From Bathynomus jamesi (Eukaryota > Arthropoda > Malacostraca > Isopoda > Cirolanidae): DNA of 64,000 nucleotides. Position numbers and translations under genes: made by a program. Shown here in pieces: positions 9,764-21,672 of the stretch. Each line of letters opens with the position of its first letter. The first letter of the stretch is position 1. Location: contig JAJOZX010008806.1 of NCBI GenBank assembly GCA_023014485.1, positions 92,001 through 156,000 on the forward strand, written 5' to 3'. The notes under the pieces were generated by a model. That model worked only from the letters and a program-made list of their open reading frames with translations. It searched no databases and was not told the DNA's origin.

Positions 9764-10570
9764 TAAGAATAATGAATATCCATCAGAAAGCTATCAAATC
9801 TTTAGCATTTAACATTACCTAAATTCGAGGATGTGATTAAAAAAGTCTTATTATAAAAAAATAAATGTGAATTTTTAAAGTTAAATTCATAAATAAGTTA
9901 AATATTTTTTGTATATATATAATTACACGTGAATCAATGTTAAATTTATTATTATATTTTTACTTTATTATATATAATTTATGGGTAATAATTATTTTTT
10001 TTTATTTCCGCTATTTTTAGAAATTTTTTTCCCCGTGATTCGATTGTTTAGGGAAGAATTTCATAAGTTCATCATAAATTAATCCCCTGACATAACCAAA
10101 AAGTTCAAAAGTTTGAAATGTTTAAAGAATATATGCCTTAGTTAGTTGGTTGGTTAATAAAACAATAGTTCCATATGTACATATGGCATTTCTCTTTTTA
10201 TCCTTTTATTTCGTAACTTATTTGCATTGAAATTGGTAAGTTACAGTCTTTTTAATTTATTACAGGTCTTAATATTTCAACTTATCATGCAAAGCAGACA
10301 AAACCACTGCATCTTGACCTTTGAAAGTAATTATATCTAAAGACAGTAAGACCAGCATTGCTGTTTGAATACAGTGTTCCCAAGAAATTTATGCCTTGTC
10401 ACTTTAATTGTAGTCATAAATCAAATATGATGTAGTAACACTTATTTGCTTACTTCAAGAATTCGACCTTATGCCTTAAATGCCTTCAAGAATTCAAACT
10501 TATGCCTTAAATGCCTTTAAGAATTCAACCTTATGTCTTAAAATTCTATGCGAATTTTCGTTTCCTTATC
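9764..10570. other. AT-rich stretch without identified gene
   Basis: No supported ORF. Near 10440-10550 there are about three imperfect copies of a 32-bp unit containing AAGAATTCAACCTTATGCC. Otherwise I see nothing. Confidence 0.5.
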
Positions 10571-10576
10571 AATTCG

Positions 10577-10588
10577 TAAACTTTTATA

Positions 10589-10659
<71 letters not shown>

Positions 10660-10665
10660 ATATGT
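10577..10665. repeat. (TA)n microsatellite
   Basis: TA run with two TTA phase breaks; flanking tyrosine/isoleucine ORFs are artefacts. A CAT/ATT run follows at about 11047-11100 and another TA run at about 11138-11162. Confidence 0.9.
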
Positions 10666-11485
10666 GCATAAAGTACGCTCGGTTTCTAAGACTGAAGAAA
10701 CATACGCTGTGTCTGTACACATCTCGAGTGTGTACCCTCTATTTATACAATCGCTAATAATAGACTTATTTCCTTTGAAGAATGAATATAAAACACCTTT
10801 AAAAATGGCTTTAATGGAGTCTCGTAAAAGACAAAAGCTATCTCATTTAGCATCCACGAGTTCAAACCTCTAATTTATATTTAGTAAAGACGATTTGAGC
10901 AATTGCCTAAAAACTCCAAATAAAAAAAATATTTCCCAAAACAGATCCGAGCAAAGTTTTCAAAAAAAATTTTTATATTTAAAATTCATAAACATTTTAC
11001 GAGCTAAGCATCAGTTCCAAACGCTTAAATTAGTGTGGCTCGTTACTCATCATCATCATCATCATCATCATCATTATTATTATCATTATTATTAACAATA
11101 ATATTATTTAGCATATTTGGAACTATTTAATGACAATATATATATATATATATATATATATACTAAAAAGAAAAGATCCTTAAAATATCTGCGTATCTTG
11201 ATCAGATACATATTTTATAATATGAATCTTCATTTTGGTCGATTTGGAATAAGAGTAAACTCAAATTTTGACTCTGAATAATCGGACAACATAAAATCAG
11301 TAATTCTGATTTAAAAAAAAAAAAAAAGCCATTTTGAATTCTCGTCAAATAGTTCAAATCCAGTTTTCCAGAATGTACAATCAGCCTCTCACCAAAGAAA
11401 GTGGGTCTGAAATTTCTGTCTCTACGAGAAAGGGTAACTAACACTGTATCCGTAGAAGCTATAAACATGAATAGGTTATTATATA

Positions 11486-11574
11486 CAGGGTGTACATAAA
11501 GTGGAATCATAGAAATAAACAAGTTGTAAATCTACAAACTTTGCGTATCGTTCTGGAACTTTATGGGCACCCTG
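11486..11574. mobile_element. 89-bp mariner-type MITE
   Basis: Ends CAGGGTGTACATAAAGT and ACTTTATGGGCACCCTG are inverted, flanked by TA (11484-11485, 11575-11576). The termini resemble those of the mariner-group elements at 27508 and 55660. Confidence 0.7.
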
Positions 11575-11633
11575 TAGACAGGAATATATATATGTTCGTA
11601 TGATAAAATGCCTTTAACAGAAACCACTTTCTT

Positions 11634-11674
<41 letters not shown>

Positions 11675-11677
<3 letters not shown>

Positions 11678-11941
11678 GCGCTCGTAAGTATTCGTACAGA
11701 GACATATTTCAGCTCTATTCGTCATTACTTTTGCACCGTGCATAGGATAGTTATGAAGAGTTTACCGTTTATTTGGACAAATTTAACATATAAAAAAGTT
11801 AATTTAACTCCAACATATAAAGTAAAACATCAAAAGATTTGAGAAATAAAATTTTTAAGATGCAAAAGTTTTTGTACATTTACTTATAAACTTATTTAAT
11901 ACTTTCCGTAATAATATTTCTTAATTAATTATGAACGCCAC
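11675..11941. mobile_element. Tc1/mariner-type MITE with short inverted ends
   Basis: Starts GTGGCGCTCGTAAGTATTCG and ends GAACGCCAC, flanked by TA at both sides, within a (TA)n run. A related terminus (GTGGCACTCAAAAGTATTCA) is found at about 60328. Internal sequence is AT-rich and non-coding. Confidence 0.6.
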
Positions 11942-11969
11942 TATATGTATATGTTATATTCGATATAAA

Positions 11970-12213
11970 AAAATCAGGCAATATGTAAATTGACTGAAAT
12001 TTTAGGCAGTTTGTTAAATTGTTGATACACACAAAATCTAACCTAATTTAGCCTAATCTAATGAATTTTGAGACAACATATTGGGAAATACCAGTGGGCA
12101 TGTATATGTAGCATTACCAGAAAGGTTAGGTTAGGTTAGGTTTTGTGTATATCACAATTTGACATATTGCCTAAAATTTCAGTCAATTTACAAATTGCCT
12201 CATTTTCGACACT
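11970..12213. repeat. Foldback MITE, TCAGGCAATATGTAAATTGA family, copy 1
   Basis: The left arm (TCAGGCAATATGTAAATTGA, then ATACACACAAAATCTAACCT) is mirrored by a right arm ending CAATTTACAAATTGCCTCA. The loop includes ATACCAGTGGGCATG. A second copy is at 34016-34250. Confidence 0.75.
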
Positions 12214-13400
12214 GACTATAATATATATAACCGGCTCATAAAGCTCCTTCATGTTTTAGTAAGAAATTTTAGTCTTTTATGTTGCCATAAAGCCAATTCT
12301 TGCCTTATGGTATTAGTTTACAGATGCCTCTCACTAAACTTTCTTTGTAATCTATATAATGTCAATAAAGCTTATCATTATTATCATCATCATCATAGCA
12401 CTATTATTATTATTATTATTATTATCAATGGTGATTGCACGATATTCAAGATGGGTCGGACAAACGACATGTAATTTAGTATAATGACCCATCCTGATTT
12501 TACAATTGATGTTTCTATATGCGCGTCCCCTCATTACCCTCTTTAGTTTTGTCTTTAATTTAACTTTGTCTTTGTACGATTTATTTTCTTTGCAAATTTC
12601 GAATCTAAATTGGCAGAGGTGAGATTTCCTCGAGATCCTGAAGTTGCCACAAATATATAAACACTTGCGAAGAATTTCCAGCTATTTTCTGATATTCTGA
12701 TTTAATACAGTTTATTATTATTATTATCATTATAAGTACCCAATAATAAGTAATAATAATAATAAGTACCCTATACCCTATGCCCAACGCTTGGAACTAA
12801 GTAATTTATACGTAGATTATCGGTTCGTGGTGAAAATTATTATCAAAGGCTTTTCGCAAATTTAGGTAAATAAAATATACACTCTAACGAATGGGTATCA
12901 TTCCATTACGTATACCCTCAAAAAAAAAAGATCTATAGTAAATATTTTAGACAAGATCTTCCAATACCCAACCCATGCCGTTCCCTTTTACCCATGAAAT
13001 TATTACTTTCAATTTGGTCTATCATTATTTCACGGGCTTTATTATCCGTTCTTATATTTTACCTACAAACCAAAGATAAGTTTTTAGGGTTGCATTTATA
13101 CCTACAATTACATCGATCACCTTTCCCACCCTTCTTCACGTAATTACTTCCAAAATCGATACGGAACTTGGGATTTTTAGTATGAAGAATATTGTTCAAG
13201 TAGTATGGGTGCATAGAATTAGAGGAGGTTAAGAAGGGAGACGGAGAAAAGAGTAAAATTTTGACCATCGCTATGTAAACAATAGGATTCATAAGTGTAA
13301 ACAAAGGTTCCATTGTGTAAACATGAGGCTTACATAGTAAAAGGAAATTAAATATAAAATTAAAATATATAAAATTAAAAATAATTTTTTGTACACCAAT
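12214..13400. other. No identified gene
   Basis: AT-rich, with ATT and ATC trinucleotide runs near 12377-12425 and 12713-12765. ORFs of 60-84 codons show no recognisable domain. Confidence 0.5.
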
Positions 13401-13404
13401 TCTT

Positions 13405-13409
13405 CCCTC

Positions 13410-13472
<63 letters not shown>

Positions 13473-13550
13473 CCACGAAGAAAAAAAAATGAAATAGTGC
13501 TGAACCGCTTTCGCCTAATGACATCCTCAGGAACACTGAAATTAATCACA

Positions 13551-13645
<95 letters not shown>
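13405..13645. repeat. (TA)n runs around a Penelope-terminus-like block
   Basis: Two long TA runs (about 13412-13470 and 13553-13642) flank a block whose minus strand reads CCTGAGGATGTCATTAGGCG then AAAGCGGTTCAGCAC. The same block type is at 33289-33330. Confidence 0.7.
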
Positions 13646-13739
13646 AAAGAGAAAAACGAAAATAATATGATTGTTGCAGAAAATATTTAGGAGAAGCCTA
13701 CAATTCACTTGTAATAGCTATCATAGTTTTAACGCCTTG

Positions 13740-14130
13740 CCCTTCTTATCTAAATTTGATTTGAAAGAATTCAAAATAAAATAAAGGATCGAACGCCAAA
13801 AAAAAGGCCCTGGCTAAGGTTGAAATTGTTTGTAAGTTGAATAATGGCAGACTCAAGAATGTTTCTATTAACGATGTTGCTTTGAGGGAAACAAAATTGA
13901 CGAATTATTCCAATTACTACATTGAGACAACTCTGATAAATGGACAAAAAAGAACATTGGACTATTGTCCTGTTCTAACGGAATAGTGATGTTGTTTTAT
14001 TTGCGTGTTCGAGTCTTTTTCCCGTCTGTTTAATGTAAAGAAGTCACATTGTTTACAACCAATTTTATAGATAATTCCTGAATTAGTGGTAAGACTATTA
14101 TGACATTTTTCACAATATTGTCATATGAAA
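13740..14130 (-). pseudogene. Penelope-like retroelement, GIY-YIG endonuclease remnant
   Basis: Minus-strand translation around 14100-13960 gives GIIYKIGCKQCDFF, then a stretch ending QIKQHHYSVRTGQ. This matches the usual order in the GIY-YIG domain of Penelope-like elements (IYKI.C..C, then .R..EH.YS.R.....). Stop codons and frame changes follow. No reverse transcriptase was recognised upstream (higher coordinates). The CTGAGGATG...GCGAAAG block at 13490-13540 lies downstream in the same orientation. Confidence 0.6.
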
Positions 14131-14661
14131 ATACTGCATTAATATTCAAAGTTTAAGTACATTAGCAATGCCTAAAACGTCTATGAAAAATGGAAATACT
14201 AAAATATCCTTTGACAAAGTGCGAGGGTTATTTTCCACATGATAGAACCTTTTATTCAGACTATATCACATGCCGCAGAAACACTTTTCACGACGAGAGA
14301 CCCAAGTTGAAACTCGCTACAGTGAAAGAGTTGGCAGACATATACGCATGACAGACATCCAATTACAGAAAACACGTTCAGACACTCTCCTTCTTTGTTA
14401 ATAGACAGATAAGTGTTTTGTAATGTATATTATCTGGGTAATTCCAGTGCTTTATCTAGGTAATTCCTATGCGAAGGAGGCAGTGTATGGTAAATCTTCG
14501 GTATAGTGGTTTTGGCAGGCTACGGAGAAATGATACAACGATGAAATGATGACTTCTTGTACATAATAAATAAGTAAAATATCCCTTAAAAAATGCATGG
14601 CGTAGATTATATTAGTATTTTAGTATTCGTGCTATCCTTTATTTTCCTCCGTCTTCTGATG
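14131..14661. other. No identified gene
   Basis: Mixed sequence between the Penelope remnant and the MULE. Apart from a direct repeat of TAGGTAATTCC-type sequence near 14435-14470, nothing stands out. Confidence 0.4.
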
Positions 14662-15356
14662 CGGTCTAGGACGTTTTGGCGCCGACATTTTGGCGCTGGA
14701 CGTTATGGCCCCGGCGATTTGGCGAAGGGGCTTTGCGGCGCTAGGACGTTTTGGCGCTAGGATGTTTTGGCACCAGGAAATTTATTTTAAATAATGATTA
14801 AAAGAAACTAGTATATATTTATTAATTTAATTTCAAAATTTAATAAAAACATTTAAAATTTTATTCTAAAAATTTGATAAAAATAAAATGAAGTGAAATT
14901 TTAATTAAATAATTGAAAGTTATGGGCAAGATCACGCAAATACTCTAAAGGTTCCCTCGCACCATATGATGACACTATTCTCAGGATTCTTTGTTCTGCA
15001 CACAAATACTTGTTCAGCTTGCGTTGCCGGGAGTGACCAGCTATTAGTTGCTCGAGGTAAGTATCTCTTCCCTTTTGCACTGTTTTAATCCCGTCGATAA
15101 ACTTCCAAATGGTTGGATGGTGCATGCTCAACTCTGCATAAATTCGCCTGTGGGCTGCCTCTGCGTGATTATTCGTTTTATCTTCTTCATTCAAGGTTCT
15201 CTGATAAAGATTCCACATATCCATAGGAAATATTGGTGGGCGTCTTCCATTTCTACTTCTATTTGGCCGTCCGATGTAATTATCCTCGAACCAATTTAAG
15301 AGTTCCTGAAGTTGATCTGGCAAACAGTCAGAAAGCGCATCAACGTGGGTTTCCAT

Positions 15357-16549
15357 TAGGGCTGTTAAAATGCCGAAATTTTCAATACCGGTATTGATAC
15401 CGATTATTTTGCCAATACCAGTATTAATACCGGTTTTATATTAAAATTTTTATTTTTAAATCACCAATTTAATAGTGAAAAAAAGTTAAAAATTCATCTT
15501 TCACTCGAGTGCCCATAGCCATAAGAATGTATATATGTCTTCTTATACCAGCTAGCCTGTCGACCGACGTTGACTTTAGTCAGTTTAGTGGCTTAAAGCA
15601 CCCGAACTCGAATCCAAGTCCTTCAAAATGTAAGCCTTGTGTTTTATTTAACCACTATGCCATTTAATATATGCCACAAATATTAAGTCTTGAAAAAATC
15701 CTATAGCTAAGGATATCTAATATAGCTATAATATTATTGAATTATTAACATTCAACGAACATTATAAAAGGAAAAAATAGTCAAAATAAAAGAAAAATCC
15801 TTTAATGAAAAGTAAATTTACTATTAAAAATTATTATTCATTTTTCATTTTGAAAAATAGACTTAAGGAAACAAAGACTATCCAATGAATTCTCAGAAAG
15901 ACTCGATCTCAATTTTGTGAGGTATAACCCTGCAGCCGAAAACGCTCTTTCGGATTCTACTGTACACTCGTAGGTCTAATGGAAAGTAATGCATAATAGA
16001 GCTTATCTAAATTTTCTGTTCTTTTCGAAGACACTTCAAAACTCTTAAATTCTGTGTTGGGATCAAAGGTGGAAGGTTTGCTTCTCAATGGGATCTTTTC
16101 TAATTTCTCCATTTCTTGCATATATTCAGCGAGCAGTGGATCATCAATTTTATCCTTGTTCTCAACTTCAATTTCAGTTGGATTTTCAGGGCAGCAAGAT
16201 GCTGCTTCGTTTTCACCGTGTTTCTCATATTCAACTAATTGTTCTTCATCTTCAGGAAAAGTCTTTTAAAAATTCCCTCTGCAGTTCTCTTGAGCACTGT
16301 TTTAAATGATAATGATACATTAAAATATTTTTTTTATTCTGAGGATTTCGAATATTTGTCTTTTTAGGAAAAAAGCAAACCCCTAAGCTCATATTTTTTA
16401 AATGCAATTCATATTTCGCCTAAAACAACTATTTAAAAAAAAATAAAAATATACTTCCAATACCGGTATTGACATCCACGGTATCGGTATTGTCTCTTTT
16501 TTCTAATACCGGTAGAATACCGGTATTTCAATACCGGGATTCGGCCCTA
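15357..16549 (-). mobile_element. hAT element nested in the MULE
   Basis: Ends TAGGGCTG and CGGCCCTA (inverse TAGGGCCG), with many ATACCGGTATT subterminal motifs. Identical 8-bp flanks GTTTCCAT (15349-15356 and 16550-16557). At 1193 bp it is internally deleted. Confidence 0.92.
15838..16290 (-). pseudogene. hAT transposase C-terminal fragment
   Basis: Minus-strand reading includes TVESERAFSAAGLYLTKLRS and a terminal DSLCFLKSIFQNEK before a TGA at 15838-15840: the hAT dimerisation region. Upstream (16266-15990) is an acidic linker ending in LLSIRPTSV. A one-base frameshift near 15960 separates the two. The N-terminal domains are missing. Confidence 0.8.
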
Positions 16550-17775
16550 GTTTCCATGTCATTCACTGGCACAAAACTCAGAGATAGGATCATTTTAGCT
16601 TTGAGGGCGAAGTCTGCGTCGTTATTATAAGAATGACTGGCTCCTATACTCCTAAGATGCTTATGCAGATTATGACTCAAATGATAAAAGCATCCTTTAA
16701 TTTCCACCCCTGGAAAGACTTCTTTCATTGCTCATATGGCAGCTTGCTCAAAATCACACAGTATGCTTTTCGGTGCAATGTTTAGCGAGATGTCTTTAAT
16801 AAGTTCAAACATTTTAATATACGTTACCCTTTGCTTGTTGGGTAGCAGTGCATAAATAATAGGGTGAACTCCTCCATGTTTTCTGGCCAATAAGACGTAT
16901 ACTTGTGAAAACAATGGTGGCGCCAAATTAAAGGTTCCGTCGGCATACCATAGATCAGAATCCGCTAGTATTTCTTCACACCACTTTTTCCTACCAAAAC
17001 TAAAATCCTGTTAGAAGATGACCCACTATCTCCGAGTAGAAATTCTTCTACACTTTCGTTGCACGTTTTGTAAATTTTATAAGAATCTGGAATTTCGAGC
17101 TCAAACAATTTGCTGGATTGGGAAGAGCCTGTTGCATATCATTGCGTTTCCTTCGAATTATTTTTTTCAAGGAATCCCGACGAGGAAAGGCTCCTTGGGC
17201 TGCTTGCGACACATCTGCTAAGCATTGATTGAGAATTGTTGAAGGTGCTTCTAACGTGTCCTCGGCACGGCGTTTCACGCTGGTTTTAACTTGGGCAACT
17301 TCGACTGATGCAGCCGAGGAAGTGTGGCAATGCTGATTGATTTCACTAATTACTTTCCCATTTTTTGTGTGGATTTCGTCCTTTGCATGTATTCTTATTT
17401 TCGCATCGCCAAAACATAATTGAGTTATCTCGCTTACTGTACTTATCAAACATATGTTTACAATATGACGTAATCACTCAAAACACCCGGCTGCTTCCCA
17501 CCGCAGTCTTCTAACATATCAAACTGGGAACAGGAAATAATACACTGGGAATCTAATAACGCAAAAAAAAGCAATAAAATGGAACAAACAACGAATAATC
17601 AAACTTATGAAGATAAAATAAAATAAAAATAATGCAGCGGTGCCAATCGCTAAAAATTGCTATGGTGCCAAATCGCCAAAACGTCCTAGCGCCAAAAGCC
17701 CCTTCGCCAAAACGCCGGAGCCAAAACGTCGGCGCCAGAACGTCGGCGCCAAAACGTCCCATTCCGCTTTTGATG

Positions 17776-18078
17776 CGTAACTGAGTACACGAGATAAGTA
17801 TACGCATGGTGTGAATGAACTCTGAAGGTATTCGTTTCATTATACTTTTTCCTACTTTCCTATAAACCTTTTCACACCACTATTTTCTGTCAACAGTGGC
17901 TGGTGGAGGAGGGAGAGAGCATTGTCTGTTCTATATCTTACTATTAATGCGAAAGCTTTACACGTCTCTAAGTGTAAACATGGTATAAGTTTACATTGTT
18001 CTTTTTCCATTGCTATTTTTAACTTTTCTACTTCCTTCTTGGGCTAGCCTAGAGTGGATCATAGGGTCTTTGTTAGTA
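17776..18078. other. No identified gene
   Basis: Unique-looking AT-rich sequence between the MULE and the CT tract. I see no gene. Confidence 0.4.
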
Positions 18079-18122
18079 ACTCTCTCTCTCTCTCTCTCTC
18101 TCTCGGTACTTCTTGTCCTTGT

Positions 18123-18192
<70 letters not shown>

Positions 18193-18215
18193 ACTTCTTG
18201 TCCTTGTAACTCTCT

Positions 18216-18282
<67 letters not shown>
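18079..18282. repeat. (CT)n microsatellite with higher-order unit
   Basis: CT runs are separated by two copies of GGTACTTCTTGTCCTTGTAA, so the tract grew partly by duplication of a larger block. The serine/leucine and arginine/glutamate ORFs are artefacts. Confidence 0.9.
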
Positions 18283-19160
18283 TTCGTCCTCATGGAGATA
18301 TTTCGCTAAACATCAACAACAATTTTTTTATGACAATTTTTTTTACAGCGTCGACCATGTGCTGTAACTAAGACTGAATGATGATCCCTTCTATACCTGT
18401 TTGCATTTTGAGGAATTTAAACATTGAACGATTTCCACTTCGTTCTTGTTTCAGAATTCAGTTTGGTACCCCAATACGTGTCAATAATAATCAGGGCGCC
18501 CCGCAGCCTTTAAAAATTGGACGCACGATTTTTTTTAGGTTGAGATTCTGGGGGGACGCAGCGCAATAAATAAGTAAAATAAGTAGGCCATCTGTGCTCC
18601 TATCCCACAGGTTTTTCTAAGAAATTAAAATTTGATCTCCATCTTTTCAAGAAATTAAAATATGGGGGACGCACGTGCGTCTGTGCGTCCGCCTGTGGGC
18701 ACCCCTGCGGTGTCATATACTATATACTATATCCTTTAATAAATTTGAGTATTATTTTTCTATCCATTGTATTTCTGCTTATAACAATAACCATACAGTA
18801 TTTATTTTCGAGTTTCGGAATCTAATTTCCATGAATCCTTGATTCTGTAAACAATGTTCGACCTGTAAAAAAAAAAAAAAAAAATTTTTACAAGATAATA
18901 AAAATTATCTTCTAATTTCTTAATTTCATTTTCAGACTACTCTTTTTTTTCTTTTTCTTTCACAGCAAGAAACTTTGAATAAGCTTTTGACATTTTCTTC
19001 TCGCGTGGGTACAAAATATGAGGCACTTCATCTTGACAAATTGGTCATTCATATTTATATTATGAGTATGCAGCTTTTTTTATAGGCTGATGGATGATAA
19101 ATCTCAATTGCGCAACTAATGGTGAGCAGCCAAGTTAGCGAGGTCATACTATAGCTCCGA
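18283..19160. other. No identified gene; possible decayed hAT MITE inside
   Basis: CAGGGCGCCCCGCAG at 18494 and GTGGGCACCCCTG ending at about 18707 look like opposed hAT ends around a CGCACG-rich body, but the 8-bp flanks do not match. The rest is AT-rich and non-coding. Confidence 0.4.
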
Positions 19161-19239
19161 AGAAAGATAAAAGATTCCATATATATATATATATTTATGG
19201 GACTGAACTCAGAATGGTCCCCTGAGTTTTTTATGATAC

Positions 19240-19760
19240 ACACAGACAGTGCATGGAACAAGGAACTCTTCTGGGATAATTAAATCCACTATAGTTCGAA
19301 TAAGTAATGGTAAATGACAAATACCATAGTTTTTCTTTTTCATGATGCTAGCCCGACGTGGGCAACGGGTCACTCGCAAAGAGGTCCCATAAATATAGCT
19401 TCCCTCACCAGCTATCTGCAAAGCAGACAGGATCCAGCTTTGGGACATGGATCTAGGGTTTAAAGCAGCCTAGCCCTGCTACATTTAGAACCTCTTTTGC
19501 TTATATTGAGGTTCTAAATGTAGCAGGGCTAGGCTGCTTTAAACCCTAGATCCATGTCCCAAAGCTGGATCCTGTCTGCTTTGCAGATAGCTGGTGAGGA
19601 AGTTATATTTATGGGACCTCTTTGCGAGTGACCCGTTGTCCACGTCGGGCTAACATCATGAAAAGAAAAACTATGGTATTTGTCATTTATCATTACTTAT
19701 TCGGACTATAGTGGATTTAATTATCTCAGAAGAGTTCCTTGTTCCATGCACTGTCTGTGT
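19240..19760. repeat. 521-bp near-perfect palindrome
   Basis: The arm at 19240-19494 is almost the exact reverse complement of 19508-19760, with a 13-bp spacer (TTTTGCTTATATT). The arms start ACACAGACAGTGCATGGAAC and meet at ACATTTAGAACCTC. A part of the same family, one arm only, is at 52395-52530. The ORFs within are mirror artefacts. Confidence 0.92.
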
Positions 19761-19784
19761 ATATATATATATATATATTATATA

Positions 19785-19826
<42 letters not shown>

Positions 19827-19860
19827 TTATTTGTTTATTTATTTGTTTATTTATTTATTT
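19761..19860. repeat. (TA)n and (TTTA)n microsatellite
   Basis: TA run with phase breaks followed by TTTATTTG-type repeats, directly abutting the palindrome. Confidence 0.9.
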
Positions 19861-20219
19861 ACTCATTGTTGTGCAACCACTGTTTAATTGCCCTATTGCT
19901 CGTGGGTTCACTTGGTTCAGAATCGGTAGGATGCGCACGGATGGCCTTTAATTTATGCGCACAATTTTCTACAGCTTGCTTGAAGGCCATTTTTTAAATT
20001 TTTAACGTTATCATACCCTCAGCTCACGAGACTTGCAATGTAGTATACTCGTAGAAATAAAACAATCCCTCATATAAATTTTATTTCACAAAATTAAAAT
20101 TTCACTTAATATTTCGATAAGGAAGAAAACCTTTTGGGGGGGGGGGTACATTAAGGTTTAGGTTCAATTTAAACATGAAACCCGTGTAGTGTGTATGCTA
20201 TTAAGTGTCAATCTTGAGG

Positions 20220-20424
20220 TAGGGTTACCAGACGTCTGGCAAAAGGAGGACATGTCCTCCTTTTCAATCTCATGTCCTTTGTCCGGCAGGTATTTTAAAT
20301 ATGTTGATATTCTTCGGATTTTTACTTAGATATGATCCATACTTAAAAATGAGCTTCCCAGAAGGTCAAACGACCAAATTAATACCTGACATGTCCTCCT
20401 TTTGCCGGACGTCTGGTAACCCTA
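20220..20424. mobile_element. 205-bp hAT MITE
   Basis: Ends TAGGGTTACCAGACGTCTGG and CCGGACGTCTGGTAACCCTA are inverted for about 37 bp, including GGAGGACATGTC. Flanks TCTTGAGG and ACTTGAAC match at 5 of 8 positions, an aged duplication. Confidence 0.8.
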
Positions 20425-21446
20425 ACTTGAACTTAAAAATTGATTTAATTCTTAATTGTTCTCACAAAAAATTGACTTCTGAACAATTCATTTATAAAAT
20501 TTGAATTAAGTCTCAAATGGGTTATACAGAGGGATTTTGTTTTTATATGACTCAAAATATAAAACTAACAGTACTTAATTAAAATCCATTAAAATAAAAA
20601 TTTACTGAAAAAACAAATTTTGTCTCAAAAGATCCATTAGAGTTCCATAGAATTTTTAAAGTATATGCTCACCGAATCGTCTATTTTAACACAAACGTTA
20701 CACAGATTTACTCACGAAAATTAGTCACAATAAACACACCAAATTTATAATTTTGAGACATGAAACAATGAAAATGACAAAACACTCGGAAATTTTCAGG
20801 TACTAAGTTCCACAGATTTTGCCTGCTGACTGCTACTCCATTTACAGAGGAAAGCGGAACCGTAACTGATTCAAGCTCTCTCGGTTACAGTTTAGAATAA
20901 AAGAAACTCCGCCTTAGAGTAGATTAACGACCTATCAAAAGTGATTCGTACAAAAACACTGGTTCCTCATTAGTCTAATCTCTTTTCGTTAACACTAAAT
21001 TCCACCTTCCTTAAGAAATAACATTTAAGCTGAAGCAGCTTTCGGCGTTAAGTTCAAAAGATTACCTCAAGATTAACACTTAATAACATAAGCATTACAC
21101 GTGTTTTATATTTACATTAAACCTAAACTTTATCATAACCAAAGAAAAAATTCTCTTCCTTACTAAATATGAAGTAATGTTCACTTCGGACTATAAATTA
21201 TGTGATCTGGTGTTAAACAACACACCGTATTCTTCCCCTCGCGAGTATCAGGTTTTAACTGGTTTATTCCCTTATTTTCATGTCCTTAATTTAAAAGTTT
21301 TAAATTTTCACGCGAAATTAAAACCACTTTAAAATCACTTTATCCTTATCCTTATTCTGTATTTTATGTCTATTAAACTTATTACGATTTTTATGTATAA
21401 TTGTCCTATAGAATTAATATACAAATTTGTCGGTTACGACAATATA
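20425..21446. other. No identified gene
   Basis: AT-rich sequence of unremarkable composition. I find no ORF with recognisable domains and no repeat structure. Confidence 0.5.
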
Positions 21447-21672
21447 TAGGGTGAACCAAATGTAGGTGGACAGTAAATGATAACGTTTATTTTGAGAATA
21501 CATATTTAATTTTTTTGTATACTATAATACAAAATAAAATTTAAATAAATTTAGTTATAATATTTAATATAATAAAACAAAAACACCATAGTTATAATGA
21601 ACACCATAGTTATAATATAATATAACACAAACCGTATTCAACCTACTGTCCACCTACTTTTGGTTCACCGTG
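21447..21672. mobile_element. About 225-bp mariner-type MITE
   Basis: GGGTGAACCAAATGTAGGTG and the inverse of CACCTACTTTTGGTTCACC form terminal repeats of about 27 bp, in a TATA context at both ends. The interior has a direct repeat of ACACCATAGTTATAAT. Confidence 0.7.

Larger units (their letters stand above)
14901..17516 (-). pseudogene. MULE transposase with FLYWCH finger, broken
   Basis: In minus-strand order: a FLYWCH-type finger (IMFWRCENKNTCKG, then HTKNGKVISEINQHCH; one frameshift between them near 17400); a linker; then the MULE catalytic core with WYADGTFNLAPPLFSQVYVL (first D), SILCDFEQAA (second D), GCFYHLSHNLHKHLRSIG, and TNNHAEAAHRRI (E). It ends at the stop at 14901. Damage: the frameshift in the finger, another near 17080-17060, a TGA just after CDFEQAAI (about 16733), and the hAT insertion between residues reading VNDMET and HVDALSDCLP. 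All catalytic residues are still readable, so decay is recent. This fits the Phantom-like MULE group; the group name is inference. Confidence 0.88.
14662..17766 (-). mobile_element. MULE (Mutator-like, FLYWCH type) transposon
   Basis: Inverted ends of about 110 bp start CGG...GGACGTTTTGGCGCCGAC and contain tandem GGACGTTTTGGCG blocks. Flanks CTTCTGATG (14653-14661) and CTTTTGATG (17767-17775) form the 9-bp duplication typical of MULEs, with one mismatch. Length is 3105 bp, including a nested 1193-bp hAT element; without it the MULE is about 1.9 kb. Confidence 0.9.

Noticed and set aside
10895..11095. His-rich ORF as a metal-binding peptide
   Set aside because: CAT trinucleotide run in an AT-rich stretch.
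17991..18309. Arg/Glu-rich and Ser/Leu-rich ORFs
   Set aside because: Translation of a (CT)n tract.
18494..18707. hAT MITE bounded by CAGGGCGCCCC and GGGCACCCCTG
   Set aside because: Ends are only partly inverted and the 8-bp flanks differ; kept only as a possibility in the region note.
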